Source: Urbifossiella limnaea (GTDB taxonomy: Bacteria > Planctomycetota > Planctomycetia > Gemmatales > Gemmataceae). From it: 64,000 nucleotides of DNA. The stretch is from contig NZ_CP036273.1 in assembly GCF_007747215.1 (NCBI RefSeq), forward strand, positions 7,424,322-7,488,321. The letters are read 5' to 3'. Made by a program: the position numbers and the translations under genes. Each line of letters begins with the position of its first letter. The stretch's first letter is position 1. Shown piece after piece: positions 50,555 through 60,036 of this stretch. The notes below the pieces were generated by a model. The model was not told the origin of the DNA, did no database searches, and saw nothing but the letters and a program-made list of their open reading frames with translations.

Positions 50555-53062
50555 ATGCCCGCACCGCGACTCCTCGCCGCCGCGTGCGTGCTCGCCGCCC
50601 TGGTCGTGGGACCGCGCCCCGCACCCGTTCGCTCCGACGACGCACCCCCGCACGCGAAGGCGACCGCGCTCCTCCAGAAGCACTGCTTCGGCTGTCACGG
50701 CCCGGCCAAGGCGAAGGGCGACCTGCGGCTCGACAAACTCGACCCCGACCTCGTGAAGGGCAACGACGGCGACACGTGGCGCGAGGTGCTCGACCGCCTC
50801 AACTTCGGCGACATGCCGCCGGCCTCCGAACCGCCGATGGCCAAGGCCGACCGCGAACTGCTCACCAGCTGGCTCGTACAGGAGCGGCGCAAGGCCGCGC
50901 TGGCGAAGAACCCGGCCACGCACTTCCGCCGGCTCACCCGCCGCGAGTACGAGCGCACGCTGCAAGACCTCCTCGGCCTCCCCATCGACTTCGGCACCCG
51001 CCTCCCCGAAGACGGCAAGTCGAAGACCGGCTTCCGCAACGACGGCGACGCGCTGCGGATGTCGCCCCAGCAGTACGAGACGTACCTCCAGATCGCCGAC
51101 GAGGCGCTCGACGCGGCCGTCGTGAGCGGCCCGGCGCCGGCCGTCCACCGCTTCCGCCTCAGCGGCTTCGAGAAGAACGACACGTTCAAGGTCGAGCCGC
51201 TTCCGAAGCCGGAGGACCGGCCGGGCGAGACGTTCGCCTACGCCACCCCCAAGGGGAAGGCGTTCCGCGTCTTCAACGCCTCGCCGCCGCCGAACAACAG
51301 CAAGAAGGCGCCGTGGGACGGCACGCTGCCGCCGTCGGCCGTCCGCCGGCACGGCGAGGCGGCGACGCAGTTCCCCGACTTCCGCGTCGCCGTCGGCTTC
51401 CAGCACGCCTACCGCAAGGGCGAGACGCGAATCCGCGTCCGCGCCGCCCGCGTCGAGGGAGACGCCACGCGCGTGCCCGTGCTCACCGTCGCGCTCGGCT
51501 CGACCAACTTCCACGGCGTCGAACTCACGCCGATCGGCGAGCCGGTGGTGGTCGATCAGGTCGAGGCCCGCACCTACGAGTTCCAGGCGCGGATGGAGAA
51601 CATCTCGCCGCCGAACTCGGGGCCGCTGACCGACAAGAACGCCGCGGTGCTGGCCGTGTGGAACTCGGCGCCGCAGGTGAAGGGCGAGGCCGCGCCGCCG
51701 CGGCTGAAGGTCGAGTGGGTCGAGTTCGAGAGCCCGTACTTCGAGGCGTGGCCGCCCCCGACGCACGCGGCGATCCTGTTCCCGAAGGGCGACCTCGCCG
51801 AGCCGGCGTATGCCCGCGAAGTGATCCGCCGCTTCGCCACCCGCGCCTACCGCGGCCCCGTCGCCACCGCCGAGCTCGACCGCCTGGCGGCGCACTGGCA
51901 AGCCGCCCGCCAGGACGCCGCCACGCTCGAAGACAGCCTGAAGGAGACGCTGGCCGTCGTCCTCAGCTCGCCGCGGTTCCTCGCGCTGCCGGCGACCCGC
52001 ACGGCGACGGCCGAGCGCGAGCGGCTGACCGACCACGAACTCGCGGCGCGGCTGTCGTACTTCCTGTGGAGCACGATGCCGGACGCGGCGCTGGCCAAGC
52101 TCGCCGACGAGGGCGCGCTGCGCGACCCGGCCGTGCGCGCGGCGCAGATCCGCCGCATGATCGCGGACCCGAAGGCGTGGCAGTTCGTCGAGCAGTTCCC
52201 CGACCAGTGGCTCGAACTCGACCGCCTGCAGCGCGTCGTCGTGAACAAGGACCGCTACCCCGGCTTCGACGACGCCCTCGCCGCGGCCATGCGGCAGGAG
52301 ACGGTCCACTTCTTCGGCGAGGTGCTGCGGAAGGACTTGAGCATCTTCCAGTTCCTCGCGTCCGACTTCACGGTCGTGAACGACCGGCTCGCGGCGCACT
52401 ACGGCATCAGGGGCGTGGAGGGGCCGCGGTTCCGCCCGGTGAAGCTCGACGCGGCGCTGCACCGCGGCGGCGTCCTCACCCACGCGAGCGTGCTGACGGG
52501 CACGTCGGACGGGAACGACGGCCACCCGATCAAGCGCGGCATGTGGCTGCTGAAGAACCTGCTCGACGAGACGCCGCCGCCCCCGCCGCCGAACGTGCCG
52601 GAGCTGAACCGCGACAGCCCGAAGCTGAAGGGCCTGACGATCCCGGAGGCGCTGGCCGCGCACCGCGACAGCGCCGCGTGCGTCGGCTGCCACCGCAAGA
52701 TCGACCCGTGGGGGCTGGCGTTCGAGGAGTACGACGCGGTCGGCAACTGGCAGCGCGACGGCGCGGGCGCCGAGCTGCGCAAGAGGCGGACCCGCAACCC
52801 CGTGGACGCGAAGGCCGAGCTCCCCGGCGGCGCGACGGTGGACGGCCTGGAGGGGCTGCGGGCCGAGCTGGTGCGATCGCGCGGCGACGACTTCCGCCGC
52901 GCCGTGCTGCGGAAGGTGATGGCCTACGCGCTCGGCCGCACGCTGACGCTCGGCGACACCGACGCGGCCGACGCGCTGGTGCCGGCGCTGCGCGGCCGCG
53001 GCGACCGCCTCGGCGCCCTCATCGAACTCGTGGTCGAGAGCGAACCGTTCCAATCGAAGTAG
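50555..53062 (+). CDS. Cytochrome-type DUF1587/1595/1592/1588/1585 protein
   Basis: The protein is 835 aa from the ATG at 50555, with a signal peptide (RLLAAACVLAALVVG). Parts in order: an N-terminal cytochrome motif HCFGCHGPAKAKGDLRLD; DUF1587 (RRLTRREYERTLQDLLGLPI); a carbohydrate-binding-like beta region; DUF1595 (RRFATRAYRGPVATAELDRL); DUF1592 (LTDHELAARLSYFLWSTMPD); DUF1588 (RGGVLTHASVLTGTSDGN); and DUF1585 (LRKVMAYALGRTLTLGD). A second CxxCH (CVGCHRKID) lies between the last domains. The family is always followed by DUF1552, as here after eight bases. Role unproven; heme-dependent oxidative degradation outside the cytoplasm is a reasonable guess. Confidence 0.92.
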   Translation: MPAPRLLAAACVLAALVVGPRPAPVRSDDAPPHAKATALLQKHCFGCHGPAKAKGDLRLDKLDPDLVKGNDGDTWREVLDRLNFGDMPPASEPPMAKADRELLTSWLVQERRKAALAKNPATHFRRLTRREYERTLQDLLGLPIDFGTRLPEDGKSKTGFRNDGDALRMSPQQYETYLQIADEALDAAVVSGPAPAVHRFRLSGFEKNDTFKVEPLPKPEDRPGETFAYATPKGKAFRVFNASPPPNNSKKAPWDGTLPPSAVRRHGEAATQFPDFRVAVGFQHAYRKGETRIRVRAARVEGDATRVPVLTVALGSTNFHGVELTPIGEPVVVDQVEARTYEFQARMENISPPNSGPLTDKNAAVLAVWNSAPQVKGEAAPPRLKVEWVEFESPYFEAWPPPTHAAILFPKGDLAEPAYAREVIRRFATRAYRGPVATAELDRLAAHWQAARQDAATLEDSLKETLAVVLSSPRFLALPATRTATAERERLTDHELAARLSYFLWSTMPDAALAKLADEGALRDPAVRAAQIRRMIADPKAWQFVEQFPDQWLELDRLQRVVVNKDRYPGFDDALAAAMRQETVHFFGEVLRKDLSIFQFLASDFTVVNDRLAAHYGIRGVEGPRFRPVKLDAALHRGGVLTHASVLTGTSDGNDGHPIKRGMWLLKNLLDETPPPPPPNVPELNRDSPKLKGLTIPEALAAHRDSAACVGCHRKIDPWGLAFEEYDAVGNWQRDGAGAELRKRRTRNPVDAKAELPGGATVDGLEGLRAELVRSRGDDFRRAVLRKVMAYALGRTLTLGDTDAADALVPALRGRGDRLGALIELVVESEPFQSK

Positions 53063-53070
53063 AGGCGACC

Positions 53071-54402
53071 ATGCCCCGCCCGTCCTGGCTGCTCGACCGG
53101 CGCGCCGTCCTCCGCGGCGCGGGCCTCGCGCTGGCGCTGCCGTGGCTCGAAGCCATGGCGCACGCCGCGCCGGCCGCGAAGCCGCCGCGCCGCTTCTGCG
53201 CCTTCTTCTTCGGCAACGGCGTGAACCTCCAGACGCGCCACCCCGGCCACGAGGACTGGCACTGGTTCCCGCACGCCGACGGCCCCGACTACACGTTCAC
53301 GAAGTCGCTCGAACCGCTCGCCCCGCACCGCGCCGACCTGACCATCCTCGGCGGCCTGTCGCACCCCACGAGCCGGCAACTCGTCGGGCACAACACCGTG
53401 GACGTGTGGCTCACCGGCGCCGACATCCGCGAGACGCTGACCAACTCGGCGTCGATCGACCAGGTGATCGCCCGCCACCAGGGGGCGCAGACGCGCATCC
53501 CGTCGCTGGTGCTGTCGAGCCACGGCGGCGTCGGCACCAAGAGCCGCAGTACGACGATCGCGTTCGACCAGCAGGGCCGCGCCGTCCCGGCCGAGTCGAA
53601 CCCGCGCCGCGTGTTCGAGCGGCTGTTCGAGCCGCCGACCGACGGCGACCTCGCCGCGCGCCGCCGCGCCCTCACCGCCGGCCGTCGCCGCGTGGACTTC
53701 CTGCTGGACGACGCCCGCAGCCTGCGGAACAGCCTGGGCCGCCCCGACCAGCAGCGGCTCGACGAGTTCCTGCAGTCGCTCGACGAGGTGGAGGGCCGAG
53801 TGGCGCGGGCACAGGACTGGCTCGGGCAGGCGCTGCCGAAGGTGGACCGCGGGGCGATCAACCTCGACGTGTCGCCGCAGGGGCCGACCGACTACATCCG
53901 CACGATGTACGACCTGATCGCGCTGGCGTTCGAGACCGACACGACGCGCTCGGCCGCGTACCAGGTGACGGCCGAGGACGGCGTGGGCGTGTGCGACCGG
54001 TTCCCGACGATCCTGAACTTCGGCCGCCGCAACGGCCACCACGGGCTGAGCCACGACGCCGACGACACGACGCACGGCTGGGGCCGCTACGACCGCTACC
54101 TGGCGGAGCAGTTCGGGTACTTCCTGGCGCGCCTGGCCCGGGTCCGCGAGGGCGACGGCCGGCTGCTGGACAACACGGTGGCGCTGTACGGCAGCGGCAC
54201 GAGCACGACGCACAACGCCCGCAACTACCCGCTGGTGCTGGCGGGCGGGAAGACCCTGGGCCTGAAGCACGGCCGCTACATCAAGCAGCGCGCCGAGCGG
54301 CCGCTGGGCGACCTGTTCCTGACGCTGCTGCACCGCTTCGACGTGCCGGCGCGGTCGTTCGCCGACAACGCCGGCGAGTTCCGCGAAATTCTGGCGTCGT
54401 GA
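53071..54402 (+). CDS. DUF1552 family exported protein
   Basis: The protein is 443 aa. The leader LLDRRAVLRGAGLALALPWL is twin-arginine-like. DUF1552 features: CAFFFGNGVNLQTRHPG, the QLVGHNTVDVWLTG region, DYIRTMYDLIALAFETDTTR, NGHHGLSHDAD and a C-terminal LYGSGTSTTHNARNYPLVLA. The fold is related to DUF1501. It partners the DUF1592-type gene upstream, with no room for a separate promoter. The enzymatic role is unknown. Confidence 0.9.
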   Translation: MPRPSWLLDRRAVLRGAGLALALPWLEAMAHAAPAAKPPRRFCAFFFGNGVNLQTRHPGHEDWHWFPHADGPDYTFTKSLEPLAPHRADLTILGGLSHPTSRQLVGHNTVDVWLTGADIRETLTNSASIDQVIARHQGAQTRIPSLVLSSHGGVGTKSRSTTIAFDQQGRAVPAESNPRRVFERLFEPPTDGDLAARRRALTAGRRRVDFLLDDARSLRNSLGRPDQQRLDEFLQSLDEVEGRVARAQDWLGQALPKVDRGAINLDVSPQGPTDYIRTMYDLIALAFETDTTRSAAYQVTAEDGVGVCDRFPTILNFGRRNGHHGLSHDADDTTHGWGRYDRYLAEQFGYFLARLARVREGDGRLLDNTVALYGSGTSTTHNARNYPLVLAGGKTLGLKHGRYIKQRAERPLGDLFLTLLHRFDVPARSFADNAGEFREILAS

Positions 54403-54440
54403 GCGGCGGGGTTCTGGATTGTTCGGCGGAGGGCTTGTAG

Positions 54441-54755
54441 GTGTCGGACAGGAACCTGACGCTGTACCTCCACACCGCAGGAGCCACAGCTGTCCCGTGC
54501 CTCCAGGCTCTCCTCGCCAAGGGGTACGAGGTCTCGCACTACTTCCTGGACTTCGGCGGCGCGGAGAAGCGACCGCAGTGGGCAGCCGAGAAGGACAACC
54601 GGCTGTTTACGGCCGAGCGGCTCGAAGAGTTGCTCGGCTTGGTCGCCATGTGGGAGGTGCGGGGCGACGACTGGCGGCTCAAGGACGGTGAGTACGAGCG
54701 ATTCGAGGAACTTCTTCAAGCTGCCCCGACCGCGGCACCCCGGCCGAGGTGGTAG
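54441..54755 (+). CDS. Small protein of unknown function
   Basis: The protein is 104 aa from a GTG at 54441, with GGAGG within the preceding 14 bases. It contains LTLYLHTAGATAVPCLQALL, YEVSHYFLDFGGAEKRPQW and a helical acidic C-terminal part (RLEELLGLVAMWEVRGDDW). It has no signal peptide, and I do not recognise the family. It follows DUF1552 by 38 bases and may be read through from it. Confidence 0.55.
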   Translation: MSDRNLTLYLHTAGATAVPCLQALLAKGYEVSHYFLDFGGAEKRPQWAAEKDNRLFTAERLEELLGLVAMWEVRGDDWRLKDGEYERFEELLQAAPTAAPRPRW

Positions 54756-54779
54756 GGTCCCAATACTGCGCGGGACCAT

Positions 54780-54943
54780 GCTTCGTAGGTCGGGTCGAGT
54801 CTTCAAGACCCGACATGGGGCAACAGGTACGCACAACGAGAAACCGGAAGCCGAACCAGCGCGGGGTTTCGTTCCCGGTCGGCCGTCGGATGCCGTTCGC
54901 GCCCCGCGTCGGGTCTCGAAGACTCGACCCGACCTACGGAAGC
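54780..54943. repeat. 164-bp element with imperfect inverted ends
   Basis: Ends 54780-54821 and 54901-54943 are inverted copies: CGTAGGTCGGGTCGAGTCTTC pairs with its complement, and AAGACCCGAC with GTCGGGTCT. The inner 80 bases have no clear gene. It resembles a small non-autonomous palindromic element rather than a terminator. Confidence 0.6.
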
Positions 54944-54955
54944 CCCGAGCCCCGC

Positions 54956-55090
54956 TCACGCCGGGTACCCGGCGACGTAGACCGCCTTCACCTGCGTGTA
55001 GTCGAGGAACGTCTCCTCGCAGTTCACGCCGCCGCCGGGGCCGCCCGAGATGCCCTGCCCGCCGTACGGCAGCCCGTACGCGATGGTGTT
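54956..55090 (-). pseudogene. 3' remnant of an aldehyde dehydrogenase gene
   Basis: Forty-four codons read NTIAYGLPYGGQGISGGPGG, then GVNCEETFLDYTQVKAVYVA and GYPA, and stop. The pattern GGxGxSGxGxxxG with a following E-x-F-L-x-Y-T-x-x-K is the standard C-terminus of aldehyde dehydrogenases. Upstream sequence does not continue the domain but runs into hairpin repeats. It is a leftover 3' end after a rearrangement. Confidence 0.7.
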
Positions 55091-55136
55091 GGCTCAGTTC
55101 GGGGTGCATGCCGCCGGCGACGCTCCCGCGGAAATA

Positions 55137-55330
55137 ATTGTTTCGGCCGCGCCCCTGTGCGGGTCGCGGAAACATGTCACGCGGTTAGATCGAATCGCGT
55201 CGCACGGTCGTTGCGGCGACCAACACCCGGGCGTGAGGGCGCAAGGGGTTGCGGCGCAGCCGGCGGTCATTCGAGCCGACATCATTGTTTCCGGCGACCC
55301 CCCCACCGGGTCGCGGAAACAATGATGTCG
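55137..55330. repeat. Two related hairpins with GTTTCCG...CGGAAAC ends
   Basis: A clean hairpin at 55277-55330 pairs CGACATCATTGTTTCCG with its complement and encloses a GCGACCC/GGGTCGC inner stem. A degenerate relative lies at 55137-55175 with the same GGGTCGCGGAAACA half. They belong to a repeat family and break up the stretch between 54756 and 55487, which has no intact gene. Confidence 0.6.
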
Positions 55331-55487
55331 GATTGCTCGTCCCCTGCGGTCGGGCCGGCGTACCCGATCGGACACCCGGGCGACCCGAGCCGGTCCCTCC
55401 CTACTGAGACACGACCGTGACGCCGAGGGACTTGCCCCCGGCGGCGGATCGGTCATGCTGGGGCGGTCGCACCCGAGAGGGCGGGAA

Positions 55488-55667
55488 GTGGATATCGTCA
55501 GCGTCAACCTCGACACCTTCCACGACGAGCTGGATCAGGCGGTAGAGCTGTACTGCGCGGGCCGGTTTGCCGACGCGGATGCGCTGATGGCCGTGTACTT
55601 CGCCAAGATTCAGGAGTTCATCGACGCCGCGGAGCGGCTCGCGACAGAGCAGTCGGCGCCGAAGTGA
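55488..55667 (+). CDS. Small acidic helical protein, unknown
   Basis: The protein is 59 aa from the GTG at 55488, with GAGAGG upstream; an ATG at 55455 is in frame. It reads VNLDTFHDELDQAVELYCAG then RFADADALMAVYFAKIQEF and ends in a polar tail. The pattern is one helix-turn-helix-like pair with no signal. No family recognised. The coding quality is reasonable but the gene is short. Confidence 0.45.
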   Translation: MDIVSVNLDTFHDELDQAVELYCAGRFADADALMAVYFAKIQEFIDAAERLATEQSAPK

Positions 55668-55778
55668 CTGGCGTTGCAGCGTCTGGGGGAAATCGGGTGG
55701 CCCCGAGGCGCCGCCGCGGGGATACTACTGACTGGCAGGTTGGCCGGTGTGCATGGCCGTTCACCGGTCGTCATCGGA

Positions 55779-55988
55779 GGTGGTTAACCCCCTCACCCCG
55801 CGTGCTTCGCCGCGACCCTCTCCCCGAGGGGAGAGGGTGGGACTGACCGGGCCTCATCATGGGCGGGCATCGACCCGCGGACGCAGGCGCGTGGTTACCC
55901 GCCCACAATGGCGTCCGGGTGCCTCTCACCCTCTCCCCTCGGGGGAGAGGGTCGCGGCGAAGCACGCGGGGTGAGGGGGCGAACCACC
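55779..55988. repeat. MITE-like palindromic element, copy 2
   Basis: The same 60-base arms as the element at 20883-21122 (core CCCTCACCCCGCGTGCTTCG) occur at 55779-55839 and, inverted, at 55927-55988. The loop reads GGGCGGGCATCGACCCGCGG and GCGCGTGGTTACCCGCCC, the reverse complement of the first copy's loop apart from a few changes. It lies in a 390-base gap between the small protein gene and the next DUF1592-type gene. Confidence 0.8.
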
Positions 55989-56058
55989 TGTAATGGAAAC
56001 CAGACACCCCGGATCACCTGTGGTCAGTCACTCAGAGGACTGATGGGAGGGCGCAGCG

Positions 56059-58398
56059 GTGGCGAGCAGATTCACCCCCGTGTGGCTGACGCTCGCCGCG
56101 GGCGCGCTCGCAGCCGCCGCCTCCGGCCAGCCGCGGCCGGTCGCGCCCGCGCCGACCGCCGTCGAGCCGGACGGCCGCGCCCTCTTCGAGCGGTACTGCT
56201 TCGAGTGCCACTCCGAAGGCGCCCGCCGCGGCGGGTTCGCCCTCGACACGCTCCTCGCCGACCGCGCCGACCGGCCGCGCTGGGAGAAGGTGTGGAAGAC
56301 GGTCCGGCACGAGTTCATGCCGCCCGCCGCCGCCGACCAGCCCACCGACGCCGAGCGCCGCACCATCGCCCGCTGGGTCGAGCGGAGCGTGTTCGGCGCC
56401 GACCCGGCCCGCCCCGACCCCGGCCGCGTCACCATCCGCCGCCTCAACCGGATGGAGTACCAGTACACCGTCCGCGACCTGTTCGGCATCGACCTCGACG
56501 TCGCCGGCGAACTCCCGCCGGACGACACCGCCTTCGGGTTCGACAACATCGGCGACGCCCTCACGGTCTCGCCCGCGCTCCTCGACACGTACCTCGCCCT
56601 CGCCGAGAAGGTGGCCGCCACCGCGCTCGTCACCGACGGCCCGCGGCACCCGCGGACGCAACTCAAGCCGGCCGACTTCCGCGCGAAAGCGCTCCCCAAA
56701 GGCACCACCCGGGCCGAGCAGGCGGCGAGCGTCGAGCTGAAGCACGCCGGCCGCTACCGGGTGGAGGTGCAGTACGGCGTCGGCGGCTGGCAGGAGTTCG
56801 GCGGCGAGTACGACATCGCGGTGTCACTCGGCGGCAAGGCGGTCGGCGCGAAGCGGACGATCAGCGTCGGCGGCAACCGCACCTACACGGCCGCGGCCGA
56901 GGTCGAACTGGCGAAGGGGGCGCACGAGCTGGTGGTGGCGACCGACCCAGTGGGGAAGGGCCGGCCGCTGCCGGTGTCGCCGCGGGTGACGGTGACCGGG
57001 CCGCTCGGGTCGGACGTGTTCGAGTACCCCGAGTCGCACGCCCGCGTCTTCGACCGCGGCCCCGCCCCGGCCGACGCGGCCGCGCGCCGCGACTACGCCC
57101 GCGCCGTCCTCGGCAAGCTCGCTGGCCGCGCCTTCCGCCGCCCCGTCGAGCCCGCCACGCTCGACCGGCTCGTCTCGCTCGCGCTGGCGGGACCGACGTT
57201 CGAGGCCGGCGTCGGCCGGGCCGCGACCGCCGTACTGTGCTCGCCGCGCTTCCTCTACCGCGCCGAGCTCCAGCCGCGGCCGGACGACCCGCGCGAGGTG
57301 CAGCCGCTCGACGACTTCGCCCTCGCGTCGCGGCTGTCGTACCTCCTCTGGCTCAGCCTCCCGGACGACGAGCTGACGCGCGTCGCCGCCGCGGGGAAGC
57401 TGCGCGCCGAGCTCGGACCGCAGGTGCGGCGGATGCTCGCCGACCCGAAGTCGGCGCGGTTCTTCGAGGATTTTGGCGGCCAGTGGCTCCGCACCCGCAA
57501 CGCGCTGTACGCGCCGGTCACGTTCCGGGACCGCGAGTGGATCGACCCGCTCCGGCCGCTGATGAAGGAGGAGACGGACCGGCTGTTCGAGCACGTCGCC
57601 CGCTCCGACCGCGACCTGACGGAGCTGCTGACCGCCGACTACACGTTCCTCAACGACCGCCTCGCCACCCACTACGGCATCGCCGGCGTGACCGGCGGCG
57701 AGTTCCGCCGCGTGCCGCTGCCGGCCGACGGCCGCCGCGCCGGGGTGCTGACCCACGCCAGCGTGCTGCTGGGCACGTCGAACCCGAACCGCACGTCGCC
57801 GGTGAAGCGCGGGCTGTTCGTGCTGGAAAACCTGCTCGGCCGCGAGGTGCCGCCCCCGCCGCCGAACATCGCACCGCTCGACGACCCGAAGGCGGGCGCC
57901 GCCGAGCCGAAGACGCTGCGCGAGCAGCTGGAGGCGCACCGGGCGAAGGCGTCGTGCGCCGCGTGCCACGCCCACTTCGACCCGCTCGGGCTGGCGCTGG
58001 AGAATTTTGACACCACCGGCCGCTGGCGCGACCGCGACGCCGGCGGCCCCGTGGACCCGCGCACCGCGCTGACGACCGGCGTGAAGGTCGCCGGCGCCGC
58101 CGACCTGGCCCGCGCGCTGGCGGCGCGGAAGGACGTGTTCTACCGCTGCGTGACCGAGAAGCTGCTGACCTACGCCCTCGGCCGCGGGCTCGACCCGGCC
58201 GACGCGCCGGTGGTTGATCGCATCGCCGCCGAGGTCGCGGCCGGGGGCGGGAAGTTCTCGGTGCTGCTCGCCGGGGTGACGACGAGCCCGCAGTTCCAGC
58301 TCCGCCGCGGGGACGCCGGCGAGTCGCCGCGCCTGGCCCGCCCGCCCATCGACATCCGCCGCCCGCCGGCCCACAAGAGTGAGGTCAAGAAGCCATGA
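56059..58398 (+). CDS. Cytochrome-type DUF1587/1595/1592/1588/1585 protein, second copy
   Basis: The protein is 779 aa from a GTG at 56059, with GGGAGGG upstream. Signal peptide (VWLTLAAGALAAAASG), then cytochrome motif YCFECHSEGARRGGFAL. DUF1587: RRLNRMEYQYTVRDLFGIDL; the inner sandwich contains GRYRVEVQYGVGG; DUF1595: LAGRAFRRPVEPATLDRLV; DUF1592: FALASRLSYLLWLSLPDDEL; DUF1588: GVLTHASVLLGTSNPNRTSP; DUF1585 near TYALGRGLDPAD, with CAACHAHFDPLG before it. It is only moderately similar to the copy at 50555, so this is not a recent duplication. Coupled to the DUF1552 gene by a 4-base overlap. Confidence 0.92.
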   Translation: MASRFTPVWLTLAAGALAAAASGQPRPVAPAPTAVEPDGRALFERYCFECHSEGARRGGFALDTLLADRADRPRWEKVWKTVRHEFMPPAAADQPTDAERRTIARWVERSVFGADPARPDPGRVTIRRLNRMEYQYTVRDLFGIDLDVAGELPPDDTAFGFDNIGDALTVSPALLDTYLALAEKVAATALVTDGPRHPRTQLKPADFRAKALPKGTTRAEQAASVELKHAGRYRVEVQYGVGGWQEFGGEYDIAVSLGGKAVGAKRTISVGGNRTYTAAAEVELAKGAHELVVATDPVGKGRPLPVSPRVTVTGPLGSDVFEYPESHARVFDRGPAPADAAARRDYARAVLGKLAGRAFRRPVEPATLDRLVSLALAGPTFEAGVGRAATAVLCSPRFLYRAELQPRPDDPREVQPLDDFALASRLSYLLWLSLPDDELTRVAAAGKLRAELGPQVRRMLADPKSARFFEDFGGQWLRTRNALYAPVTFRDREWIDPLRPLMKEETDRLFEHVARSDRDLTELLTADYTFLNDRLATHYGIAGVTGGEFRRVPLPADGRRAGVLTHASVLLGTSNPNRTSPVKRGLFVLENLLGREVPPPPPNIAPLDDPKAGAAEPKTLREQLEAHRAKASCAACHAHFDPLGLALENFDTTGRWRDRDAGGPVDPRTALTTGVKVAGAADLARALAARKDVFYRCVTEKLLTYALGRGLDPADAPVVDRIAAEVAAGGGKFSVLLAGVTTSPQFQLRRGDAGESPRLARPPIDIRRPPAHKSEVKKP

Positions 58399-59735
58399 CC
58401 CGCCGCTCCCCGTCCCGCCGGACGTTCCTCCGCGGCCTCGGCGCCTGCGTCGCGCTGCCGAGCCTGGAGGCGTTCGCCGCCGCGCGGCCGCCCGGCCCGC
58501 GGCTCGCCGCCACCGCGTCCGGGCTGCCCCTGCGTGCCGCCTTCATCGGCTTCCCCAACGGCTGCAACTACGAGCGCTGGGTGCCGTCCGGCGACGGCCG
58601 CGACTACAAGCTGAACGAAACCTTCGCCCCGATGGAGCCGCTGAAGGGGAAGTTCCAGGTCGTCACGCGCCTCGCCCACGATGCGGCCAACGACTGGGGC
58701 GACGGGCCGGGCGACCACGCCCGCTCGGGGGCGTCGTTCCTCACCGGCTGCCACGCCTGGAAGACGGGCGGCGCCCGGCTGCGGCTCGGCATCTCCGTCG
58801 ATCAGGTCGCCGCGCGGCGCGTCGGCCACCTCACGCGGATCGACTCGCTCCAGCTCGGCACCGAGGCCGGCCGGCTGTACGGGTCGTGCGACACCGGGTA
58901 CGCCTGCGCCTACCAGTACAACCTGTCGTGGGCGTCCGAGTCGCTGCCGCTGCCGCCCGAGGCCAACCCGCGCGTCGTGTTCGAGCAGCTGTTCGGCGGC
59001 GCCGACGCCGCCGCGGCCCGCGCGCGGATGGAGCAGCGGCGCAGCGTCCTCGACTTCGTCCGGGAGGACGCCCGCGACCTGGCCCGCGAGCTCGGCCGCA
59101 CCGACCGCGCGAAGGTGGAGGAGTACCTGGACGGGGTGCGGCGGCTGGAGGAGCGAATCGCCCGGTACGAGCGCTTCCGCGCCCCGGACCCGCGCGGCGC
59201 CCGCCCGCCGGAGGGCGTCCCGGACGATTATCCCGAGCACCTGGCGCTGATGTACGACCTGCTCGCGGTCGCGTTCCAGACCGACTCGACGCGGGTGGCG
59301 AGCTTCGCGGTCGCGCCGGAGGGGGCGAACCGGCCGATGCCGCACCTGGGCATCGCCGAGGGCTACCACTTCCTGACGCACCACGCCGGGAACCGCGAGA
59401 AGAAGCTGAAGGTGGCGAAGATCGAGCGCTGGTACATGGAGCAGTTCGCCCGCTTCCTGGCGCGGCTCGACGCCATGAAGGAGGCGGACGGCACGTCGGT
59501 GCTGGACAACAGCATGGTGGTGTACGGCTGCGCGATCGGCGACGGGAACAAGCACAACCACGACGACCTGCCGGTGGTGCTGGCCGGCGGCGGCGGCGGG
59601 TCGCTGCGCCCCGGCCGGCACGTCGCGGCGCGGCCGGACACGCCGATGACGAACCTGTTCGTGTCGCTGCTGGACCGGCTGGGCGTCGCGGCCGAGAAGG
59701 TCGGCGACAGCACCGGCCGGTTCGACGACGTGTGA
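58395..59735 (+). CDS. DUF1552 family exported protein, second copy
   Basis: The protein is 446 aa. Its ATG overlaps the stop of the DUF1592-type gene (ATGA). Leader SRRTFLRGLGACVALPSLEA with twin arginines. Blocks: AAFIGFPNGCNYERWVPSGD, FLTGCHAWKTGGARL, LMYDLLAVAFQTDSTRVASF and VVYGCAIGDGNKHNHDDLPV. Compared with the copy at 53071 it keeps the same order of motifs but differs through most of its length. Function unknown. Confidence 0.9.
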   Translation: MTRRSPSRRTFLRGLGACVALPSLEAFAAARPPGPRLAATASGLPLRAAFIGFPNGCNYERWVPSGDGRDYKLNETFAPMEPLKGKFQVVTRLAHDAANDWGDGPGDHARSGASFLTGCHAWKTGGARLRLGISVDQVAARRVGHLTRIDSLQLGTEAGRLYGSCDTGYACAYQYNLSWASESLPLPPEANPRVVFEQLFGGADAAAARARMEQRRSVLDFVREDARDLARELGRTDRAKVEEYLDGVRRLEERIARYERFRAPDPRGARPPEGVPDDYPEHLALMYDLLAVAFQTDSTRVASFAVAPEGANRPMPHLGIAEGYHFLTHHAGNREKKLKVAKIERWYMEQFARFLARLDAMKEADGTSVLDNSMVVYGCAIGDGNKHNHDDLPVVLAGGGGGSLRPGRHVAARPDTPMTNLFVSLLDRLGVAAEKVGDSTGRFDDV

Positions 59736-59904
59736 CGTGGGTTCCTGTTACCGCCTCCCCGCCGCCCGTCGGGCGGCTTCGGCCGGGCGTGGGCCACGAG
59801 GGCGAGGACTGCCGAGTCAGCGCCGATCAGGACCGCGAGCGCGAGCGGAACTGCGACCAACCGCCTCAGCCTGCTCCCCTTCTCCCGCGGTCGCCCGCGC
59901 GGGC

Positions 59905-59928
59905 GACCCGGTGGTTCACCACCGGGTC
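59905..59928. terminator. Hairpin upstream of the WD40 kinase
   Basis: GACCCGGTGG TTCA CCACCGGGTC is a perfect 10-bp stem with a tetraloop. It lies 170 bases after the DUF1552 stop in an otherwise featureless 300-base gap, and may end that transcript. Confidence 0.45.
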
Positions 59929-60036
59929 CGGGTGTCGTTCGACAATTCCCGTCTGCCGGGGCGGTTCCCGTTGTGATCGGGAACTGTTGCGTTACGCTAT
60001 ACCGCAGCCACCGCTGCCGGACCGGGCAGGACCACC

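Noticed and set aside
54688-55420. Plus-strand open frames across the hairpin region
   Set aside because: They are built from the palindromic elements and the complement of the aldehyde dehydrogenase fragment, with Arg/Pro-rich translations and no start signals.
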